The notes beneath the pieces are model-generated. The model made no database searches. It was given only the letters and a program-made list of their open reading frames with translations, and was not told where the DNA came from. Shown piece by piece: positions 45,936 to 55,401 of a stretch of DNA of 64,000 nucleotides. The position numbers were made by a program, and so were the translations under genes. Numbering within the stretch: the first letter of the stretch is position 1; every line of letters starts with the position of its first letter. This DNA comes from CAWIJJ01 sp963836405 (GTDB taxonomy: Bacteria; Acidobacteriota; Terriglobia; Bryobacterales; Bryobacteraceae): the NCBI GenBank assembly GCA_963836405.1, contig CAWIJL010000018.1:1-64000 (forward strand). Direction: 5' to 3'.

Positions 45936-47509
45936 CCTTTCTGCGCCAGGCCGAGCACCTCCGGCTCGGCGGGCAGTGGCGGCCGCTCCACGGGCAGCGA
46001 AACCGTGAACGTTGTCCCTTCCCCGACGATGCTCTTTACCTCGATGTCCCCGCCGTGCGCCTGAATGATCCCGTACGACACGGCGAGCCCCAGTCCCACG
46101 CCCTTCCCGTCCGATTTGGTGGTGAAGAACGGATCGAAAATCCTGGCCTGGTTCTCCGGCGGGATTCCTTCTCCGTTATCGGATACGGTGAGTTCCACCG
46201 TGGCCGGTCCCGGCGACGTCCTCACGCGCACGCGGCGCTCCTGCTTCGCGCTGGTCGCTTCCGCCGCGTTCAGCAACAGATTTAACGCCACCTGCTGGAT
46301 CTGCGAGGCGTCGCACTGCGCCGGCGGCAGCGTCTCGCACAACTCGAGTTCCACTTCCACGTTACTGAGCTTGAGCTTGTGCTGCGCGAGGGAAAGCGTG
46401 CTGCGCACGATCTTGTTCAGGTCCGCCAGCGTCCGCTGCGGTTTCGAGCGGCGCGAAAACGCCAGCAAATCGCTGACGATCCGTCCAACCCGCGACGTCT
46501 CGTTGGTGACCTGCGTCAGGTACTTGCGGAACTCTTCGATCCGTCCGGGCGGAACGCCGTCCGCTTTGAGCATGCGTTGCAGCAGCATGGACAGGTTTAG
46601 TACGCCCGAGATGGGGTTGTTGATCTCGTGCGCCACACTGGCGGAGAGCTGCCCCAGCGACGCCAGCCGGTCGCTGTGCAGCAGCTTCTTCTGCGCCGCC
46701 TGAAGCTGCTGCGTGCGTTCCTCCACCTTGCTTTCCAGCTTCTGCGTAAACTGGTTCAACTCGCCCATGGCCGTGCGCAGGCGGTCGCGCATGGTGTCGA
46801 AGGAGTGCGCCAGTTCGTCCAGTTCCTGGCTGCTTCCCACGATGTCGAGCGGCTTGTCGAGTTCCATCTGGCTGATTGCTTTGGTGCCTTCAATCAGCGT
46901 GTCCACAGGCCGGGTGACGAAGCGCCGCGTGAAGTAGATGATGAAGAGGCTGATCAGCGTGATCTCCACACCCGTAACGAGCAGCACCCGGAATTTCATG
47001 CTGGCCACTTCGCGGTCCACGCTGTCCAAACTCAATTGAAGATCGAGGACGCCCAGCACCTTCACGTCCGAGGGGTGGGCATGGCACGCCGCCTGGCTGC
47101 ACGACGGTTCGTTGGGGATGGGCGTGAGCATGTTGAGCCGGCGCCGGCCGTCCCTGCCGCCCAGCACGCGCACGCTGCTGGTCATGTCCAGCCCTTCGTG
47201 GGACCCGCGATCCTCGGCGTTGGTGGAGAACATCATCTGGCCGGCGCGGTTGTACATGCGAATCCGGTCGATGCCCTGCTTGAGCGCAATCGTCTCCATC
47301 ACCTGGTAGGCAGCCTCGCGATGGTCGTCGAGCATGGCATGCCAGGTGGCGCTGGTGATCCCCTTGGAAAGCTGGTCCGCTCCCAGGATCATTGTGTTGA
47401 GGAGCTGAGCCTCCTCGGTTTTAACATTCACCAGCCCGGAAACCGCCGCCACGATGATGACAATCACCGTGATCGAGAGCATCAGCTTCCGGCCGAGACG
47501 CCTCGGCAT
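45932..47509 (-). CDS. Membrane histidine kinase with a CX4CH heme-type motif in its sensor
   Basis: The 525-residue kinase (ATG 47509; GTG 47521 is possible) has two membrane helices (~10-26, ~175-193) around a periplasmic domain, a HAMP segment (~194-246), a coiled coil, the H box (SASVAHEINNP), and N and G boxes (LLLNAAEA, DNGEGIPPE, GKGVGLGLA). The periplasmic domain contains NEPSCSQAACHAHP: Cys137-x4-Cys142-His143, the spacing of a c-type heme site. I recall similar motifs in Deltaproteobacterial and Acidobacterial kinases. It may sense redox or gases. It overlaps the archaemetzincin gene by 4 bp. Confidence 0.94.
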   Translation of the reverse strand: MPRRLGRKLMLSITVIVIIVAAVSGLVNVKTEEAQLLNTMILGADQLSKGITSATWHAMLDDHREAAYQVMETIALKQGIDRIRMYNRAGQMMFSTNAEDRGSHEGLDMTSSVRVLGGRDGRRRLNMLTPIPNEPSCSQAACHAHPSDVKVLGVLDLQLSLDSVDREVASMKFRVLLVTGVEITLISLFIIYFTRRFVTRPVDTLIEGTKAISQMELDKPLDIVGSSQELDELAHSFDTMRDRLRTAMGELNQFTQKLESKVEERTQQLQAAQKKLLHSDRLASLGQLSASVAHEINNPISGVLNLSMLLQRMLKADGVPPGRIEEFRKYLTQVTNETSRVGRIVSDLLAFSRRSKPQRTLADLNKIVRSTLSLAQHKLKLSNVEVELELCETLPPAQCDASQIQQVALNLLLNAAEATSAKQERRVRVRTSPGPATVELTVSDNGEGIPPENQARIFDPFFTTKSDGKGVGLGLAVSYGIIQAHGGDIEVKSIVGEGTTFTVSLPVERPPLPAEPEVLGLAQKG

Positions 47510-47577
47510 TGCGGAGGGCACTAGCCCGACACGATTGTAGCGCCTGTCACACCCGCGATGCGGTACCCTCGGGAGGA

Positions 47578-48099
47578 ATGGTGCTGGACATCGGCTGTGG
47601 CAGCCGCAAGATCGAGCCGGATGCGGTGGGCATCGACATTTCGCCGGATTCGGCGGCCGACCACGTGTGGAACCTCGATCGCTATCCCTGGCCGCTCGAG
47701 GACGATACCTTCACCCGCGTGCACATGTCGCACGTAATCGAGCACCTGGACGATCCCATGCGGGCCATGGCCGAGGTCTGGCGCGTGTGCCGCGACGGGG
47801 CCGAGGTCTTCATCGCCACCCCCCATTTCAGCTCCCACAACTCCTACGTGGACCCCACCCACAAGCGTCACATGGCCGCTGCCAGCTTCGAATATTTCAC
47901 CGGAAAGAATTTCCCGACCTTCGCCGGATCGCCCTTCCGCTTCGACGTGCTCCAGGTGGAGTTAACCTTCGGCGGCAATTTCATTCTGGATAACATGGGC
48001 CGATTTCTGGCGGCACGCTCGCTGAAATGGTACGAACGGCACGCCGCGTGGATCTTCCCCGCCCTCGACATCCGCTGCCGCCTGAACGCCCGCAAATAG
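47578..48099 (+). CDS. SAM-dependent methyltransferase (class I)
   Basis: The protein has the class I methyltransferase core: LDIGCGSRK (SAM loop), VGIDISPD, the motif HVIEHLDDPMRAM with an acidic turn, and a C-terminal DPTHKRHMAA segment. The start is set at ATG 47578, giving 173 residues; an in-frame TTG 47509 would add 23 residues but overlaps the kinase start region. A GGAGGA lies unusually close to ATG 47578. Similar proteins modify small molecules or lipids; the substrate is unknown. It is divergent from the kinase. Confidence 0.82.
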   Translation: MVLDIGCGSRKIEPDAVGIDISPDSAADHVWNLDRYPWPLEDDTFTRVHMSHVIEHLDDPMRAMAEVWRVCRDGAEVFIATPHFSSHNSYVDPTHKRHMAAASFEYFTGKNFPTFAGSPFRFDVLQVELTFGGNFILDNMGRFLAARSLKWYERHAAWIFPALDIRCRLNARK

Positions 48100-48101
48100 C
48101 G

Positions 48102-48169
48102 CCTCGCTGAAACGCAAAAAAGGGACGGACCACGATGGGTCCGCCCCACTCTGCTGCTCCTCAGCGAGG
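48102..48169. terminator. Bidirectional terminator-like nested inverted repeats
   Basis: CCTCGCTGA (48102-48110) pairs exactly with TCAGCGAGG (48161-48169), and inside it CGGACC/GGTCCG arms (about 48126-48142) form a second hairpin. An A-run lies at 48115-48121. The position between convergent genes fits a shared terminator. Confidence 0.65.
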
Positions 48170-48184
48170 AAATCGAAAAGCTGT

Positions 48185-51100
48185 TTAGAACGTGAAACGA
48201 AACGCCAGGCGAATATTCCGCGCGCCCTGGAAACCGCTCGGCATTCCGTAACGGCTGGCCAGCGTCAGCTTGGTCTGCACACCGGTGAAATCCCCCGTAG
48301 CGTTCATGGCGTCGATGTAGTTGTACGACCGCATCACCTTGTTCCAGTCCACGCCCAGATCGCCCGGAAACCGCTTCGGACGCGTAGGGTTCACCAGGAG
48401 GCTGGGAATCATGAACTGGTAGTACACGGTGCTGGCGCGCTGGTTGAACAGGTTCGTGGCGTTGGCTTCGATATCCAGCGTCCGCCCTTCCGCCACGCGG
48501 ATCTGGTGGTGAATGGACAGGTCGGTCTGCACCAGTGGATCGGTGCGGGCGTTCTTGATGACGTTGCCCTTGACGATATCGCCGTTGGGAGCGCGGGAGA
48601 GTTCAACGAAATTGCCGCGTCCCTCCGCCCACTGGCATGCCGAGGAGGTTCCGACTACCGGCAGGCAGGAACTGATCGGCGTTCCCTGATAGGCGATCTG
48701 CGTGAGGCCGATCAGAGTTTCCATCTTCAGCCACCGCAAGCGATAGAATGCGTATCCCTTGGCGGTGTGGGGACGGTCGGTCGCGAGCGGACCATCGTCC
48801 AACTCACCGCTGGGCAGGAAGGTCATGGTCGGCAGGTCGAACGCGCGGTTGTTGTTCGGTGAGTGCCGGCCGCCGCCGCCGTCGGTCGGATCGCTGTTGG
48901 TCAGGCCGGCGTAGTTCCCCTCGAGTTTGCTGTAGGTGTAGGACAGCGATCCGAACCAGCGGCCGCTCGACCGCCTGGACAGCCGCCATTCCACGCCGTC
49001 ATAGCGGCGCACCGCGCCGACGGTGTTCGGGCACTCGGCGCAGAACGGCTGCGCGCTCAGGTCGCCGATGCTGTCGATCCACACATTGCGGTGCAGAACG
49101 TCGGCGAACTGGGAGCCCGGATTACCGATGTAGAAGCCCAGGTTGTCGGTGATCGCCATATCTTCGATCGTGCGGTCCAGGCGCTTGCGCGAGTAGCGGG
49201 TCTCGAGTGCCCAGTTGTCGGCGAGGGCCCAGTCCACGCCGATCACGAATTCGTGCTGGAGCATCGGCTTCATGTTGGGGGAGATGGCCGGATCGCGCGG
49301 ATCGGCCTTGGTGGCGCGGAAATCCGCGTTTTCGATGAACCGGCCCGTCGTGACACCCGGCGCAGGTCCCGTGGCCGGGCAGCCGCCACCGATCGGACCC
49401 GTGGGAACGATCTTGGTGTAGTCCGGGTCGTCCAGCGCGTACACGCAGTTGTGCCAGTAGTCGCTGCCGAATGAGCCGCGGGCGAGTCCCATTTTCATGA
49501 TGTCGTAGAACTTCCCGTAGCTGGCGGAAATCTTCACCTTGCCGTTGTGCAGCAGGTCGTAGGCGCCGCCGATGCGAGGTGCGATCTTATCGCCCCAGCC
49601 GAACTTCACGGTCGGGAAACGCTTCGGATCGTAAGGCGGCTGCGTTTCCTGGTCGAGACGGACGCCCAGGTTCAGGGTCAGCCCGTAACCTACCTGCCAG
49701 GTGTCCTGAAGATAGACGGCGTTGGCAGTCTGCTGGTCCGTTCCGGTGTTCGTGACAGCGTTCCCGACGCTGAAGTAACCGTACCGGCCCTGACAGACCG
49801 ACTGGCCGAATGTTGCCAGGTTGGCCGATTTCACCTGGTCGCAGGCCGTCGTGCCGGTGACCGGCTCGTAACTCTGCCCCCAGTACAGATACACGAGGCC
49901 GCCCTGAAGGTTGCGCAGCACATCGTTGGACTGGTTCTGGCGGAAATAACCGAACTTCAGGTTGTGCGTGCCACCGCCATTCAGCAGGTAAGATGCGTCC
50001 ACATTGAAACTCTTGCGGCTGTAAGCGTCGAAGGTGTACGCCAGGTTGCTCGGAATGTTCGCGTATCCGCTGGTATTGAACGTCGAACTGGGAAACGCGG
50101 CGTCCGTCAAGTCGCGGCTGGAGGCGTTGACCGTCCCCTGATAGAGATAGCGCAGGCCCACGGGCGTTCCGCGCTGTCCGTTGTTCTGGAACATGTACCC
50201 GAAGCGGGTGCTCAACACCAGCTTCGAGGTCGGAGTCCAGTCGCCGCCGAAGGTCCACACCGAAAGCGGATTGACCGAACCCGAATCCGAGCGCAGACTG
50301 TTCGGATCGGTGCTGGCGCCGGTATTCCGCTGACCGTAGAGGCTGTCGGTGCCCCCCAGCGCTCCGGTGGTCCGCGAGTAGGCGTAGTTCATGGCGGCGA
50401 AAACCCGCAGGTTGCTGAACGGGCCGTAGTCCAGGCGGTTGTACGCGTTGTGCTGGGTGGAGGTTTGAGTCAGCGTGCGCGGTCCCGGATTGCTGCCGGT
50501 GAAGTTAGTGGTGCGCCGCGTGGTGTCGATCTGCGGAATGTAGCTCGAAAACAGCCACAGTTTATCGGTGCGCAGCGGACCGCCCACTTCGTAGCCGGGC
50601 TCGAGGATCGTGTGCTGGTCGGGGCGCGCGCCGAAATACTCCGGCACGGCATCGAGACGGGTCGTGTTGTTCAGGGAAGGCAGCAGCGGATTGGTCCGCA
50701 GCGTTCGGTCCGAGTTATTCGCGTTGAGCGCGTTGGTGCGCACGTACGTCATTAGTGAGCCGTGCCAGTTATTCGACCCGTGCTTGGGAACGGCGTTGAT
50801 GACGCCTCCGAGAGCGCCGCCGTACTCCGCCTCGAAACTGCTCGACTTGATCTGTACTTCCTGCACGAAGTCGATCTGGAAGCTTTTGCCCACGCCGCCG
50901 TTTTGAATCTGGGTCGTGTTCACGCCGTCGATCAGGTACGCATTTTCCGAATCGCTGGCGCCATCGATCTGATACCCGTTGCCGCCCTGCAAGGGCTCCT
51001 GTCGCGCGCCCGGCGCAAACGGGATCAGCGATTCGAAGGAACGGCCTTTCGGAATGCTGTCCAGTACCGCCTTCTCCACCGTGACCGCCACTTTGCTGGA

Positions 51101-51541
51101 GGTGGTGTCGATCAGGGCCGCGTTGCCGGACACCTCGATCGTCTCGGCCACCGCGCCAACTTCAAGCTTGATTTCGAGCGTGGGAATCCGGCCCACCGCC
51201 AGCGTGATTCCGGATTGTTTGAAAGTGCGAAATCCAGGCGCGCCCACCGTCAGCAGGTAATCGCCCGGAGGCAGTGCCGCAAAACGGTACCTTCCCTGTT
51301 CGTCCGACTGAACCTGGCGGTTTCCGATCAGTGAGGAGCCGGTCAGCTCCAGTTTGGCGCCGGCAACCACCGCCGAGGTGGGGTCGCGAACGACGCCTTG
51401 AAGGCTGGCCGTCGTTTCCTGGCCGAATGCCGCCGGCAGGGCGAGCAAAGTCAACAGCAGAACCGGCGTTACGCGTGTCGCACCGGCAATAAGTCGGTGA
51501 CGGCAACACTTCGCCACCGAAGAGCACACTCCTCGTAACAT
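48185..51541 (-). CDS. TonB-dependent receptor, Oar-like (second copy)
   Basis: The 1118-residue outer-membrane protein has an N-terminal basic leader and signal segment (RVTPVLLLTLLALPAAFG), a carboxypeptidase-regulatory-like domain (~43-125; ASLQGVVRDPTSAVVAGAKLEL), a plug (~140-280; YLIDGVNTTQIQNGG, SSFEAEYGGALGGVINAV) and a large barrel ending NIRLAFRFTF. ATG 51541 follows a good AAAGGG ribosome site. It has a clear sigma-70-type promoter at 51666-51694 (listed). It differs widely in sequence from the receptor at 19932, so the two have different ligands. Role and substrate are unknown; large polysaccharides are typical candidates. Confidence 0.93.
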   Translation of the reverse strand: MLRGVCSSVAKCCRHRLIAGATRVTPVLLLTLLALPAAFGQETTASLQGVVRDPTSAVVAGAKLELTGSSLIGNRQVQSDEQGRYRFAALPPGDYLLTVGAPGFRTFKQSGITLAVGRIPTLEIKLEVGAVAETIEVSGNAALIDTTSSKVAVTVEKAVLDSIPKGRSFESLIPFAPGARQEPLQGGNGYQIDGASDSENAYLIDGVNTTQIQNGGVGKSFQIDFVQEVQIKSSSFEAEYGGALGGVINAVPKHGSNNWHGSLMTYVRTNALNANNSDRTLRTNPLLPSLNNTTRLDAVPEYFGARPDQHTILEPGYEVGGPLRTDKLWLFSSYIPQIDTTRRTTNFTGSNPGPRTLTQTSTQHNAYNRLDYGPFSNLRVFAAMNYAYSRTTGALGGTDSLYGQRNTGASTDPNSLRSDSGSVNPLSVWTFGGDWTPTSKLVLSTRFGYMFQNNGQRGTPVGLRYLYQGTVNASSRDLTDAAFPSSTFNTSGYANIPSNLAYTFDAYSRKSFNVDASYLLNGGGTHNLKFGYFRQNQSNDVLRNLQGGLVYLYWGQSYEPVTGTTACDQVKSANLATFGQSVCQGRYGYFSVGNAVTNTGTDQQTANAVYLQDTWQVGYGLTLNLGVRLDQETQPPYDPKRFPTVKFGWGDKIAPRIGGAYDLLHNGKVKISASYGKFYDIMKMGLARGSFGSDYWHNCVYALDDPDYTKIVPTGPIGGGCPATGPAPGVTTGRFIENADFRATKADPRDPAISPNMKPMLQHEFVIGVDWALADNWALETRYSRKRLDRTIEDMAITDNLGFYIGNPGSQFADVLHRNVWIDSIGDLSAQPFCAECPNTVGAVRRYDGVEWRLSRRSSGRWFGSLSYTYSKLEGNYAGLTNSDPTDGGGGRHSPNNNRAFDLPTMTFLPSGELDDGPLATDRPHTAKGYAFYRLRWLKMETLIGLTQIAYQGTPISSCLPVVGTSSACQWAEGRGNFVELSRAPNGDIVKGNVIKNARTDPLVQTDLSIHHQIRVAEGRTLDIEANATNLFNQRASTVYYQFMIPSLLVNPTRPKRFPGDLGVDWNKVMRSYNYIDAMNATGDFTGVQTKLTLASRYGMPSGFQGARNIRLAFRFTF

Positions 51542-51665
51542 ATTTTTGTATCCCTTTCGCGAGCCAACTAACCAACTAACCTTGGGGCGCTCACTACACG
51601 GGCGCCTCCGATTTTCCGTAAAGTAGGTGGACCGGGCACGCATGGCGAGTCCGGTCAGTATGTTG

Positions 51666-51694
51666 GTTATACTACGGGACCGGCAAGTGTACAA
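51666..51694 (-). promoter_or_regulatory. Sigma-70-type promoter of the TonB receptor
   Basis: On the minus strand, TTGTAC (51694-51689) and TATAAC (51671-51666) are separated by exactly 17 bases. The expected start of transcription is near 51658, leaving a leader of about 118 bases before ATG 51541. Confidence 0.75.
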
Positions 51695-51704
51695 GGATTT
51701 TCAT

Positions 51705-51718
51705 TTGCCGGCCGGCAA
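51705..51718. promoter_or_regulatory. 14-bp perfect palindrome just upstream of the promoter
   Basis: TTGCCGGCCGGCAA is its own reverse complement and lies 10 bases upstream of the -35 element. The position fits an activator or repressor operator for the receptor. Confidence 0.5.
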
Positions 51719-51793
51719 TTTCGGAGTCCATCCCTTGGGAAAACCCCGAACACCACTGCGCCGATGTGGCGCCTGCGCCGGAAATGACCGAAT

Positions 51794-54502
51794 TTAGGGC
51801 GTGCGGCTGAGGATGATCGCGGCCGGATCGTTAGCCTTGAAGGGAACGCATTCCGCCGGACGCGCGTTCCATAAACGCCGGGCGAGTGCCAGGTCCGGCT
51901 CGTACGGAGCCTGCCGCGCGCGCGACCCCCGCCGGGCGAGTGCGGCGCGCGCAGCTTTCACATCGGCATCTTCCGCTGGATCGCAGCGCACTCGCTCGTC
52001 GAGAGCGTATTCGAGTAGTTCCCTGGTGCGGCGGCGGCGCTCGGCGAGGCTCAGGGTCTGCCGCTCGGGATCCAGCCCCTGCAAATCTTCGATGAATTCG
52101 ACGCGGGTCTTCGCCTGCTCGTCCGCCGGGTTCATGCGGAGTGCGGCGCGGAATGCGTCCCGCGCGGAGACAAGGTCGCCGTCCTTGTAGTGGGCTTCTC
52201 CCAATACATCGAAATCCTTGGCAACTTGTCTGCGCGGTTCCGGGTCGGTAGGCGCGGCTGCGGCTGCGCCGAGCAGTTCGGCTTGCGCCTGGTCCGTCCG
52301 TCCGGCTTTGAGCATCAGTCGCGCCAGTTCCAGCCGCGCCGCGAATGACTCGTTTTCAGGCACCGCGGACCAGGATCCGTAGATCGCCCGGTGATAGCGC
52401 ATTGTCGCTTCGTCCACGTTGCCTCGCTCTGCCGCGTCGCGCGCCAGCCCGAGGTTTGCCGGCCCGTCCTCCGGCTGGGATTGCACCACCTGGTTGAAAT
52501 AAATCGAGGCCTCGCCCAGCCTCCCGGCCTGCTCCAGCGCCAGCCCGAGAGCCAGGCGATGCTTGAGGTCGTGCGAGGCGGCCAGCGCCTCCCGCAGCCG
52601 GCCGATGGCCTGATCGGTGTACCCCTTTGCGAGCAGTTCCTGCCCTTCCTGGAAATAGCGCTCCGTGCGGGCCGCTCTTTCGGCCCTGTAAAAATGGTTC
52701 AGGAAAGCGGTGAGCAGCGCCACGCCCGCCAGCACGGCCAGCACGCCCACGAGCAGGGGCCGTCCGGCCATCCCCAACGTGGCGCCGTTCTCTTCCTGCG
52801 GCTTGCCGATGCGGTAAGCGCCCACCACGTCTTCGAGCGCGATGGTGCCTTGCAGCGCGCGCACGTCCGAACGGCTTACCACAGGCAGGGCGTTCAGCCC
52901 GGACGCGGCGATGCGCTGCATGGCCGTTTCGAGCGAATGGTCCGTGTGGATGTGCGGGAAGCGATCGCTGGTCAGCGTCTCGCCCGGTCCGGGCTCCGGC
53001 ACCAGCGTGTCCAACGTGTCGTCCCCGCGCTGCGCTTCCATGGCGGCGCGCAGTTGATCGGCGGTGATCATGCCGCGCAGGCCGCCGCTGTCCACAACCG
53101 GAAACGCACCCCGCTTCCATTCCGCCAGTTCCACCGCGCGGCGTACCGTCAGGGCCACGGGAAGCTTGACGATCTCGGTCCGGTAGGCGTTGCCCACCAG
53201 CATGAGGGCCTCGCGCGCGCGGCTAGCGGTAGGCAGGTGTACCCCATCCTGGTGCTGCAAGGCTTCGTAAACCGGCTCCTCCTGGAGGCGGCTCGAAACG
53301 AAATAGGCGACCAGGTTGGCGATCATCAGGGGCACGATGATGGAGTAGTCGCGCGTGATCTCGAAGATCATGATGGCGGAAGTGAAAGGCACTCGAATGG
53401 TGCCGGCGAAGGCCGCGCCCATTCCCACCAGCGCGTACGCGCCCGCGCTGCCCGTATAATCCGGCAATAGCTGGTGCGCCACACCGCCCATGGCCCCGCC
53501 CATCATCGCGCCGAAAAACAGAGTCGGACCGAAGATGCCGCCGGCGTTGCCGCTCGCATAGGAGGAAGATGTGGCGATCACCTTGAGCAGGGCCAGCAGC
53601 CCCATGACTCCCACCGCCATTTGCCCGTTCAACGCCTGGCCCACGAAGTTGTAGCCGACCCCGAGAACTCCCGGATAAAACCAGCCCAGGATGCCGACCA
53701 GCAGGCCGCCGACCGCCGGTTGCAGCCACAGCGTCCAGCGCGGCCAGGTGAGAAAGTGCTTACGCTGCCACAACAGCAGCTTGACGAAGGCCGCGGAAAG
53801 CGCGCCGCCCGCCAGACCCAGCGCAGCGTACAGCAGGAATTCGCCGGCATGCACCAGTTGGTAGGGAGGAACGTGGAACAGCGGCTCGTCGCCCAACACC
53901 AGGTGCAGCACGATCCAGGAGGTTGCCGACCCCGCCACAATCGAACCCAGCACCGGCGCATGCAGGTCCCCCATGACTTCTTCGAGAGTGAACAGGACCG
54001 CCGCCACCGGGGTATTGAAGGCCGCCGCCAGCGCCGCCGCCGCGCCCACCGGGACCAGCGACTTGATGCTGGCGGGTGAGAGTCCAAGCTTCCTGCCCAG
54101 CACCGAGGCGATGCCGGCGCCTACCTGCACCGACGGTCCCTCGCGCCCCAGCGCGATGCCGGTGGCCATGGTTACCGAACAGAGGCCCAGCTTGGCCAGC
54201 ACAGTGCGAAGCGCAATGTACCCTTCCTGGAGGAACAGCGCGGCCTTGGTTTGGGGAATGCCGCTGCCGCGAGCCCCCGGGAAATGGCGAGCCAGCAGGA
54301 AGCCGGTGCCCAGGGCGCCGGCGAGCGGGAACGCCAGCCTGCGCCAGGGCGCCCCCTCAACGGGGTAAAGGCGTGCCCCAAGTCGTTCGGTGACGACGAT
54401 GAAACCTACCACCACCAGCCCGACTACCGCACCTATGACGATTGTGAGGGGCAACAGCAGTTGCTCCTCGCGCACCTGCACCCGGTACTTGGAAAACCTC
54501 AA
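51794..54502 (-). CDS. ClC-type chloride/proton antiporter with CBS and C-terminal TPR domains
   Basis: The 902-residue protein has a ClC membrane core (~15-430) with GSGIP (79-83), GREGP carrying the gating Glu121, the internal proton Glu in FTLEEV (~174), and GIFGP, so transport is probably Cl-/H+ exchange. Two CBS domains follow (~445-575; AFPVVDSGGLRGMITADQL, LNALPVVSRSDVRALQGTI). An extra membrane helix (~583-606) leads to a TPR region (~615-800; KGYTDQAIGRLREALAA, DLVSARDAFRAALRMNP). The extra helix and TPR tail are unusual in ClC proteins. It lies 36 bp after the NmrA-like gene on the same strand. Confidence 0.93.
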   Translation of the reverse strand: MRFSKYRVQVREEQLLLPLTIVIGAVVGLVVVGFIVVTERLGARLYPVEGAPWRRLAFPLAGALGTGFLLARHFPGARGSGIPQTKAALFLQEGYIALRTVLAKLGLCSVTMATGIALGREGPSVQVGAGIASVLGRKLGLSPASIKSLVPVGAAAALAAAFNTPVAAVLFTLEEVMGDLHAPVLGSIVAGSATSWIVLHLVLGDEPLFHVPPYQLVHAGEFLLYAALGLAGGALSAAFVKLLLWQRKHFLTWPRWTLWLQPAVGGLLVGILGWFYPGVLGVGYNFVGQALNGQMAVGVMGLLALLKVIATSSSYASGNAGGIFGPTLFFGAMMGGAMGGVAHQLLPDYTGSAGAYALVGMGAAFAGTIRVPFTSAIMIFEITRDYSIIVPLMIANLVAYFVSSRLQEEPVYEALQHQDGVHLPTASRAREALMLVGNAYRTEIVKLPVALTVRRAVELAEWKRGAFPVVDSGGLRGMITADQLRAAMEAQRGDDTLDTLVPEPGPGETLTSDRFPHIHTDHSLETAMQRIAASGLNALPVVSRSDVRALQGTIALEDVVGAYRIGKPQEENGATLGMAGRPLLVGVLAVLAGVALLTAFLNHFYRAERAARTERYFQEGQELLAKGYTDQAIGRLREALAASHDLKHRLALGLALEQAGRLGEASIYFNQVVQSQPEDGPANLGLARDAAERGNVDEATMRYHRAIYGSWSAVPENESFAARLELARLMLKAGRTDQAQAELLGAAAAAPTDPEPRRQVAKDFDVLGEAHYKDGDLVSARDAFRAALRMNPADEQAKTRVEFIEDLQGLDPERQTLSLAERRRRTRELLEYALDERVRCDPAEDADVKAARAALARRGSRARQAPYEPDLALARRLWNARPAECVPFKANDPAAIILSRTP

Positions 54503-54538
54503 ATTTCAGTATGCCGCAAAACGTTCGATAAGTGCCCG

Positions 54539-55399
54539 TCAGCTCAAAAGAACGGCGAGCACTTCTTCGAGCTTTGTACTTCCAATCTCTGTTCGGTCGC
54601 CCCGTGTGGTAATCCGGTCCGCCTCCAGTGCGCCGTACATCTCCGCCATCACTTCGGCGATGCCCTTCGGAAGGCCCGCCTGCACCAGGCTGTCCACGCG
54701 CTGCGCCGCCGGAATCTCCACCAGTTGAAGGCTGACGCCCAGCGCCGCGGCCAGTTTCTCGCACACCTGCCGGGGTGTGTACTCGGGACCCAGCAGATCC
54801 ACCACCTCGTTGCGGGATGGATTTTCCGGCAGGAGGCGGGCGGCGAGCCTTCCGATGTCCCGCGTCGCGACCATGGGAATCGCCTTTCCGGAAGGAAGGA
54901 AGCTCGGACAGATTGCCGCCTGGCGGGCCGGACCGATCGCTGCCGCCACGTTTTCCTGGAAGTATGCGGGCCGTATCGCGGTGAGCCGGGTTGCGGTCGC
55001 GGCCAGCGCCTTCTCGAAGTAGTGCAGCCCCAGGATGGGGCCCGTGCCCGATTCGAGATCCGCGCCGATCGACGACAGCATCACCACGCGGGGCACCTCC
55101 GCCTCCTTCACCGCGGCGGCGATCGAATCGGCCATGCGCCGCTGCCCGCCAAGATAATCGTCGGGAGGGTATTCCGGCGGCAGCATCGCGAAAAATCCCG
55201 CCGCGCCCCGCAGCGTTCCCGCCAAGAACTCCCTGTCGTCCAGCGCGCCGGCCGCCATCTCGGCGCCCAACTCGCGCAACCGGGTGGCTCGATCCGTGTG
55301 GCGCGCGATCGCCTTGACCCGTTTCCCCTGGGCGAGCAGTTCCGTGGTTACGACGGAACCGACATGCCCCGTCGCTCCTGAAATCACGTAAAACGACAT
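54539..55399 (-). CDS. NmrA-like NAD(P)H-binding protein
   Basis: The 286-residue atypical SDR starts MSFYVISGATGHVGSVV, with the NAD(P) loop GATGHVG, then LGAEMAAGALDDREFL, VVMLSSIGAD, RPAYFQENV and VATRDIGRLAARLL, as in NmrA-like redox sensors and quinone-reductase-type QorB proteins. It is cytoplasmic. It starts 2 bp after the MFS gene stops, so the two are co-transcribed; a link to the exporter's substrate or to redox control is plausible. Confidence 0.92.
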   Translation of the reverse strand: MSFYVISGATGHVGSVVTTELLAQGKRVKAIARHTDRATRLRELGAEMAAGALDDREFLAGTLRGAAGFFAMLPPEYPPDDYLGGQRRMADSIAAAVKEAEVPRVVMLSSIGADLESGTGPILGLHYFEKALAATATRLTAIRPAYFQENVAAAIGPARQAAICPSFLPSGKAIPMVATRDIGRLAARLLPENPSRNEVVDLLGPEYTPRQVCEKLAAALGVSLQLVEIPAAQRVDSLVQAGLPKGIAEVMAEMYGALEADRITTRGDRTEIGSTKLEEVLAVLLS

Positions 55400-55401
55400 T
55401 C

